Assembly (NCBI GenBank): GCA_014383605.1
Contig: JACNHM010000560.1
Location: forward strand, 1-7,444
DNA length: 7,444 bases
Direction of reading: 5' to 3'
From: Chloroflexota bacterium
GTDB taxonomy: Bacteria > Chloroflexota > Anaerolineae > UBA3071
In this document: piece by piece, positions 5,444 through 7,444 of the stretch
Numbering within the stretch: the first letter of the stretch is position 1
Layout of the letters: the number at the start of each line of letters is the position of its first letter
Made by a program: the position numbers and the translations under genes
The notes under the pieces: model-generated
What the model saw: the letters and a program-made list of their open reading frames with translations, nothing else
Databases searched by the model: none
Told to the model about the DNA's origin: nothing

Positions 5444-5805
5444 ACGAGCACAAGCGGGCCCTCCGGGGCCACCTGGCCGTCATCGCCCTGGCCGTCGTGG
5501 CCATGATCATCGCCAGTGCTACCGGCGGTGAGGAGATACGCACAGGAGCCCTGCTGGCCGCGGCGATGTTCCTCTTCCTGGTCTTGGTGGCCTGCGGCTC
5601 GGTCATGCTGGCCATCATGGCGGGAAAGGGGATCGGAGAGTGCCACTCGTGGGTCTTCCTGGCCATCGCCGCAGTCATGGCTGCAGGGAGCGTTGTGCGC
5701 AATCCCGTACTCACCCTACTGGCCGTGGCGACCATGGGCCTGACCAACGGCTACGGCCTGGGCTACCACGCCATGGGCGAGAAGAAAGCGGCACAAGGCG
5801 GCTAG
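5440..5805 (+). CDS. Small four-helix membrane protein, unknown function
   Basis: A 121-aa protein that I do not recognise. Hydrophobic segments lie near residues 11-28, 36-60, 70-86 and 89-110, so four membrane helices are likely, with short charged ends (MNEHKRALRG and GEKKAAQGG). One Cys-His pair (ECHS, 67-70) lies in the second loop. The start at 5440 is set by the four-base overlap with the preceding gene, and translation is probably coupled. No catalytic or transport motif is visible. Together with the 75-aa protein it forms a two-gene unit behind RNA B; this pair could be a small channel, a stress response or an envelope factor, but the sequence does not decide. Confidence 0.7.
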   Translation: MNEHKRALRGHLAVIALAVVAMIIASATGGEEIRTGALLAAAMFLFLVLVACGSVMLAIMAGKGIGECHSWVFLAIAAVMAAGSVVRNPVLTLLAVATMGLTNGYGLGYHAMGEKKAAQGG

Positions 5806-5838
5806 CGGTTCACCCCGCGGCCGCGTCGGTAGTTAGCA

Positions 5839-5869
5839 GAGGCGCGGTTCGCAGGGACGGCCGCGCCTC
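5839..5869 (+). other. Hairpin after the two-gene membrane operon
   Basis: GAGGCGCGG (5839-5847) pairs with CCGCGCCTC (5861-5869), nine GC-rich base pairs with a 13-base loop. There is no U-tract, so it may protect the 3' end of the mRNA or stop polymerase only weakly. Confidence 0.5.
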
Positions 5870-5894
5870 CTGAAACAGTGCAGGCTAGAGGAGG

Positions 5895-5945
5895 AGCCTG
5901 CCCCCAGAGCGCAGAAGCGCGAGTTTCTGCGCTCTGGGGGAGGCT
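5895..5945. other. Very long perfect hairpin
   Basis: The arms 5901-5916 and 5925-5940 are perfectly complementary over 16 bp (CCCCCAGAGCGCAGAA and TTCTGCGCTCTGGGGG) with an 8-base loop. AGCCT (5895-5899) and AGGCT (5941-5945) extend the stem by 5 bp past one bulged G. No U-tract follows on either strand. It lies between the membrane operon and the 48-aa gene and may be a processing signal, a boundary element or a small mobile or palindromic repeat. Confidence 0.65.
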
Positions 5946-5976
5946 TGCTTCTGGGGCACAAGTCCAAAAGGGCTTC

Positions 5977-5982
5977 TACAAT
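5977..5982 (+). promoter_or_regulatory. Possible -10 box for the 48-aa gene
   Basis: TACAAT lies 23 bases before the start codon at 6006. No good -35 box is found at the usual spacing, so only the -10 is supported. Confidence 0.3.
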
Positions 5983-6005
5983 ACAGCGCCAGCGGAGCAA
6001 TCAAG

Positions 6006-6152
6006 ATGAGCAACCTGATCGCTGAGGCCGTTCTGCTGGCTGTCCAGGTGCTGGTTTTTGTCATCTTGATCAGACCTTGGGTGCTTCGTCAGCTGCGCAT
6101 CGTTGCCGAGTTGATGGACGTGATCCGGCAGATTGGCCACATTCTGGGATGA
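6006..6152 (+). CDS. 48-aa single-pass membrane protein, unknown function
   Basis: A small reading frame, MSNLIAEAVLLAVQVLVFVI followed by LIRPWVLRQLRIVAELMDVI and RQIGHILG. GGAG at 5994-5997 lies eight bases before the ATG. Residues 4-22 form one membrane helix; the rest is an amphipathic basic helix with hydrophobic residues every three to four positions, as in small membrane regulators or peptide toxins. I do not recognise a family. A clear intrinsic terminator lies about 70 bases after the stop codon, so it is likely a short transcript of its own or the end of the membrane operon. Coding status rests on the ribosome binding site, hydrophobic pattern and terminator rather than on similarity. 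Confidence 0.55.
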   Translation: MSNLIAEAVLLAVQVLVFVILIRPWVLRQLRIVAELMDVIRQIGHILG

Positions 6153-6224
6153 AGACGTTGTCAGCCTTGAGCCACGTGGCGGGCTGTCTTCATCCTTGCC
6201 CCTGGAGGGCTGCTTCGTAACCCA

Positions 6225-6259
6225 GAAACCCCAAGGGATACACCTTGGGGTTTCTTCGT
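6225..6259 (+). terminator. Intrinsic terminator after the 48-aa gene
   Basis: GAAACCCCAAGG (6225-6236) and CCTTGGGGTTTC (6243-6254) form a perfect 12-bp stem with a 6-base loop, followed by a T-rich stretch. It separates the membrane-protein region from RNA C. Confidence 0.85.
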
Positions 6260-6269
6260 TGTTCAGGAC

Positions 6270-6298
6270 TTGACAAAAATCCCATCTCGTGCTACATT
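6270..6298 (+). promoter_or_regulatory. Near-consensus promoter of RNA C
   Basis: TTGACA (6270-6275), a 17-base spacer and TACATT (6293-6298) preceded by TGC. It starts about 11 bases after the upstream terminator's tail, and no reading frame with a ribosome binding site follows. Expected transcription start is near 6305. Confidence 0.8.
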
Positions 6299-6304
6299 AG
6301 GGGT

Positions 6305-6725
6305 GTGGGAGCCGGCCTTTGAACCCCGTCTGGCCCACGTGGCAGCGGGGTGGAGAAGCAAAGCTCCCCGCGGCAGGCAGATCGTTCGGTAGCCGACTCC
6401 ACTCGCGCCATCAAGCCGCCCAAGCTAGGGTCGTGTGGCGTCGGGCGAGACCCGAAGACGACCCCAGGGCTGCGCAAGCGCCCTGGGTGCCACCCGTGAC
6501 GAAAGTGTGGGGTTTCGGCCCTGTGCTTCCCAGTGACGATGACCAGACGGTGGCACAAACACTGTCAGCGTCTGGTGGCCCCTAAAGACGACCCCGCTGG
6601 CGTAAACCAGCGGGGCTCGCATCCGGCGATCTGCCTGTCCGTCCTTTGGATGCCAGTATAGCAGGGCAACATTACGAAACATATTACGAAAGACCCCGAA
6701 AGCTCGTTGATTTTCGGGGTTTTTT
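6305..6725 (+). ncRNA. Free-standing structured small RNA (RNA C), family not recognised
   Basis: A complete transcription unit without a credible gene: strong promoter, then about 420 nt ending in an intrinsic terminator. CAGGCAGATCG (6374-6384) pairs with CGATCTGCCTG (6627-6637), 11 bp plus wobble extensions, closing a domain of about 265 nt. Within it: TCGGG/CCCGA (6441-6445 with 6451-6455); AGACGA followed by CCCAGGGC/GCCCTGGG (6463-6470 with 6480-6487); GTGACGA at 6496-6502 and 6533-6539; a long stem ACCAGACG/CGTCTGGT (6542-6549 with 6569-6576) continued inward by five more pairs; and AGACGA again, next to the 9-bp CCCCGCTGG/CCAGCGGGG (6592-6600 with 6607-6615). A 5' domain has CCCCG/CGGGG (6324-6328 with 6346-6350) and GGAG/CTCC. 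It is related to RNA B. Signature sequences of RNase P RNA, tmRNA and SRP RNA are absent. Its role is unknown. Confidence 0.7.
6693..6725 (+). terminator. Intrinsic terminator of RNA C
   Basis: ACCCCGAAA (6693-6701) pairs with TTTCGGGGT (6712-6720), followed by six T residues (6720-6725). On the other strand the stem is followed by only a weak T-rich stretch, so it could partly stop the WGR transcript as well. Confidence 0.85.
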
Positions 6726-6775
6726 GCGTTATGTCGGTTCGCTTGGCCCGGGCAAGGGCCGCGCCAACAGACAGA

Positions 6776-6838
6776 GCCCGGCCATGCCGCCAGACAACGG
6801 CAAGTGACCGGGCCCTGCTCAGACAACCTCCAGACAAC
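6776..6838. other. Hairpin and CAGACAAC triplet repeat downstream of the WGR gene
   Basis: GCCCGG (6776-6781) pairs with CCGGGC (6808-6813), with an inner TGCCG/CGGCA stem (6785-6789 with 6798-6802). CAGACAAC occurs at 6791-6798, 6820-6827 and 6831-6838. On the minus strand the hairpin lies 40-80 bases past the WGR stop and may mark the 3' end of that transcript, although it has no U-tract. Nothing coding is seen between 6726 and 6853. Confidence 0.4.
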
Positions 6839-6853
6839 AGGAGATTACGAACA

Positions 6854-7162
6854 TCATACCGTTGTTGCCCCCGCAGCGCAAATCTCGACGAGCCTGTATC
6901 CGTGCCGCAGCCGGCGGCGGATCAATCGTTGCACCTGCGGCCAGGCTTCCTCTGGAGAACCGTACAGTTCCACCTTCTCCCGCCGCATGGCCGTGCCTCG
7001 CCGTCCCCAGGCGCGCACCAATGCCCCCTCGCCGAACAGCGTTTCCTGCCAGGAGAGGCAGTAGAAGCGGTGCTGGTTCTTCGGCCAGTCGTCTTTGAAC
7101 AGGAGCACGCGGCTGAAGCTGTCAGGGGATAGATCCAGGAGGACCTGGTCTCCACCGTTCAC
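6854..7162 (-). CDS. Stand-alone WGR-domain protein
   Basis: A 102-aa soluble protein made almost wholly of a WGR domain, the fold also found in PARP and MolR-type proteins, where it binds nucleic acid ends or partner proteins. The core reads HRFYCLSWQETLFGEGALVR followed by AWGRRGT, with the name-giving W52-G53-R54. A middle segment with SPEEAW and the C-terminal LIRRRLRHGYRLVE complete the domain. A GTG start at 7162 is preferred: GGAGG lies nine bases before it and a promoter lies 29 bases upstream. An in-frame ATG at 7336 would place the promoter and inverted repeats inside the gene. No second domain is attached, so it may work with a partner or bind DNA directly; the exact role is unknown. 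It is the only minus-strand gene here and converges on RNA C. Confidence 0.85.
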   Translation of the reverse strand: MNGGDQVLLDLSPDSFSRVLLFKDDWPKNQHRFYCLSWQETLFGEGALVRAWGRRGTAMRREKVELYGSPEEAWPQVQRLIRRRLRHGYRLVEICAAGATTV

Positions 7163-7190
7163 ATCTTCCCTCCTCCACACTGGTTGTGAG

Positions 7191-7220
7191 ATTGTATCAC
7201 GGTGCGGCGGCTGGAGGCAA
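7191..7220 (-). promoter_or_regulatory. Promoter of the WGR gene
   Basis: Read on the minus strand: TTGCCT (7220-7215), 18 bases, and TACAAT (7196-7191) preceded by TGA (extended -10). It gives a leader of about 20 bases before the GTG start with its GGAGG site. Confidence 0.6.
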
Positions 7221-7225
7221 GCGGG

Positions 7226-7274
7226 GTTTGTTAGGGCGCATACCCCTGGCAGCTCCCAATGCACCCTAACAAAC
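7226..7274. repeat. Inverted repeat upstream of the WGR promoter
   Basis: GTTTGTTAGGG (7226-7236) and CCCTAACAAAC (7264-7274) are perfect 11-bp arms, continued after one mismatch by GCAT (7238-7241) and ATGC (7259-7262). It lies just upstream of the WGR -35 box, so it could bind a dimeric regulator or be a remnant of a small mobile element. No U-tract follows on either strand. Confidence 0.65.
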
Positions 7275-7307
7275 GTCAGGGAGCGAGCCGTCCCCCTCCC
7301 CCTGACG
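7274..7307. repeat. Second inverted repeat abutting the first
   Basis: CGTCAGGG (7274-7281) and CCCTGACG (7300-7307) form a perfect 8-bp inverted repeat with an 18-base, C-rich spacer. It shares base 7274 with the first repeat, so the two palindromes stand back to back between the WGR promoter and the rightward promoter at 7352. Confidence 0.6.
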
Positions 7308-7351
7308 CCCATGGTGCCCTCGAATCGCTCCGACAATCGCAGCGTACATCT

Positions 7352-7380
7352 TTGACCAACCAGGAAAGATATGATAGAAT
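7352..7380 (+). promoter_or_regulatory. Rightward promoter leaving the window
   Basis: TTGACC (7352-7357), a 17-base spacer and TAGAAT (7375-7380) preceded by TGA. It would start transcription near 7387 toward the right edge. No gene start is visible before 7444. Confidence 0.6.
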
Positions 7381-7390
7381 GTTACCAAGG

Positions 7391-7425
7391 CAAAACAAAA
7401 GATTGCCGAGACAGGCTCGGCAATC
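7391..7425 (-). terminator. Leftward intrinsic terminator for a gene right of the window
   Basis: GATTGCCGAG (7401-7410) and CTCGGCAATC (7416-7425) form a perfect 10-bp stem with a 5-base loop. On the minus strand it is followed by TTTTGTTTTG (7400-7391), the usual U-rich tail. It overlaps the region just after the rightward promoter, so both are active or one is incidental. Confidence 0.7.
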
Positions 7426-7444
7426 CTTAGTGCCAACTCCTCAT

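Noticed and set aside
6319..6585. 88-codon open frame inside RNA C
   Set aside because: It has a rare start codon, no ribosome binding site and no protein-like pattern, and it crosses several strong helices.
6655..6663. Minus-strand extended -10 (TGCTATACT) that could make antisense RNA to RNA C
   Set aside because: No fitting -35 box at 16-18 bases; not strong enough to list as a promoter.
6305..6725. RNA C as RNase P RNA, tmRNA or SRP RNA
   Set aside because: The hallmark RNase P blocks (GAGGAAAGTCC and ACAGAAA), a tRNA-like 3' end with TTCGA, and the SRP GGAAGCAGCC-type core are not found.
6425..6837. Minus-strand open frames opposite RNA C and its terminator
   Set aside because: They read through the terminator hairpin, have no ribosome binding site, and show biased composition typical of shadow frames.
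7163..7336. Longer WGR protein starting at 7336
   Set aside because: The extra residues cover a promoter and two inverted repeats and do not extend the domain; the GTG at 7162 has the better ribosome binding site.
1..7444. CRISPR arrays and tRNA genes
   Set aside because: No regularly spaced direct repeats and no cloverleaf with a TTCGA-type T loop were seen.

Overview
The window is high-GC bacterial DNA. Nearly all of it reads on the + strand, up to a single minus-strand gene at the right end. The gene families (a Tad/Flp pilus locus with TadB, TadC, Flp, TadE and TadG-like proteins, a DUF6941-like protein and a stand-alone WGR protein), together with AT-leaning homopurine/homopyrimidine repeats between GC-rich genes, suggest a Chloroflexota (Anaerolineae/Caldilineae-like) genome. 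That assignment is inference; no rRNA or marker gene is present.

Region 1 (1-4634) is a Tad pilus (type IVc, Flp) locus. tadB (left end cut off) is separated from tadC by two small cytoplasmic genes, a DUF6941-like protein and a 76-aa Cys/His-rich protein. tadC overlaps by one base a membrane methyltransferase of the isoprenylcysteine carboxyl methyltransferase type. A strong promoter (TTGACG-17-TATGCT) overlaps the end of that gene and drives a ~280-nt hairpin-rich leader, followed by a tiny Flp pilin gene (49 aa), a TadE pseudopilin and a TadG-like protein. Flp and TadE share a 10-residue leader and an AEFxE motif, which fits a single prepilin peptidase.

Region 2 (4635-6152) begins with degenerate purine-rich repeats. 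A structured RNA leader (RNA B) then precedes two overlapping genes for small unknown membrane proteins (75 and 121 aa). Large hairpins, a 48-aa single-pass membrane protein and a textbook terminator follow.

Region 3 (6255-6853) is a gene-free stretch that looks like a complete small-RNA gene (RNA C): a near-consensus promoter (TTGACA-17-TACATT), about 400 nt with many helices, and an intrinsic terminator. RNA B and RNA C are recognisably related. They share the same enclosing helix, GACGA motifs next to hairpins whose stems differ in sequence, and a 19/22 match at the 3' side. This is the most novel item in the window: a structured RNA family seen once as a messenger leader and once as a free-standing transcript. 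In the leader copy, sequences complementary to the downstream ribosome binding site and a competing local hairpin suggest control of translation.

Region 4 (6854-7444) holds a minus-strand WGR-domain gene with its own promoter, two back-to-back inverted repeats, a strong rightward promoter leaving the window, and a leftward terminator for a gene to the right.
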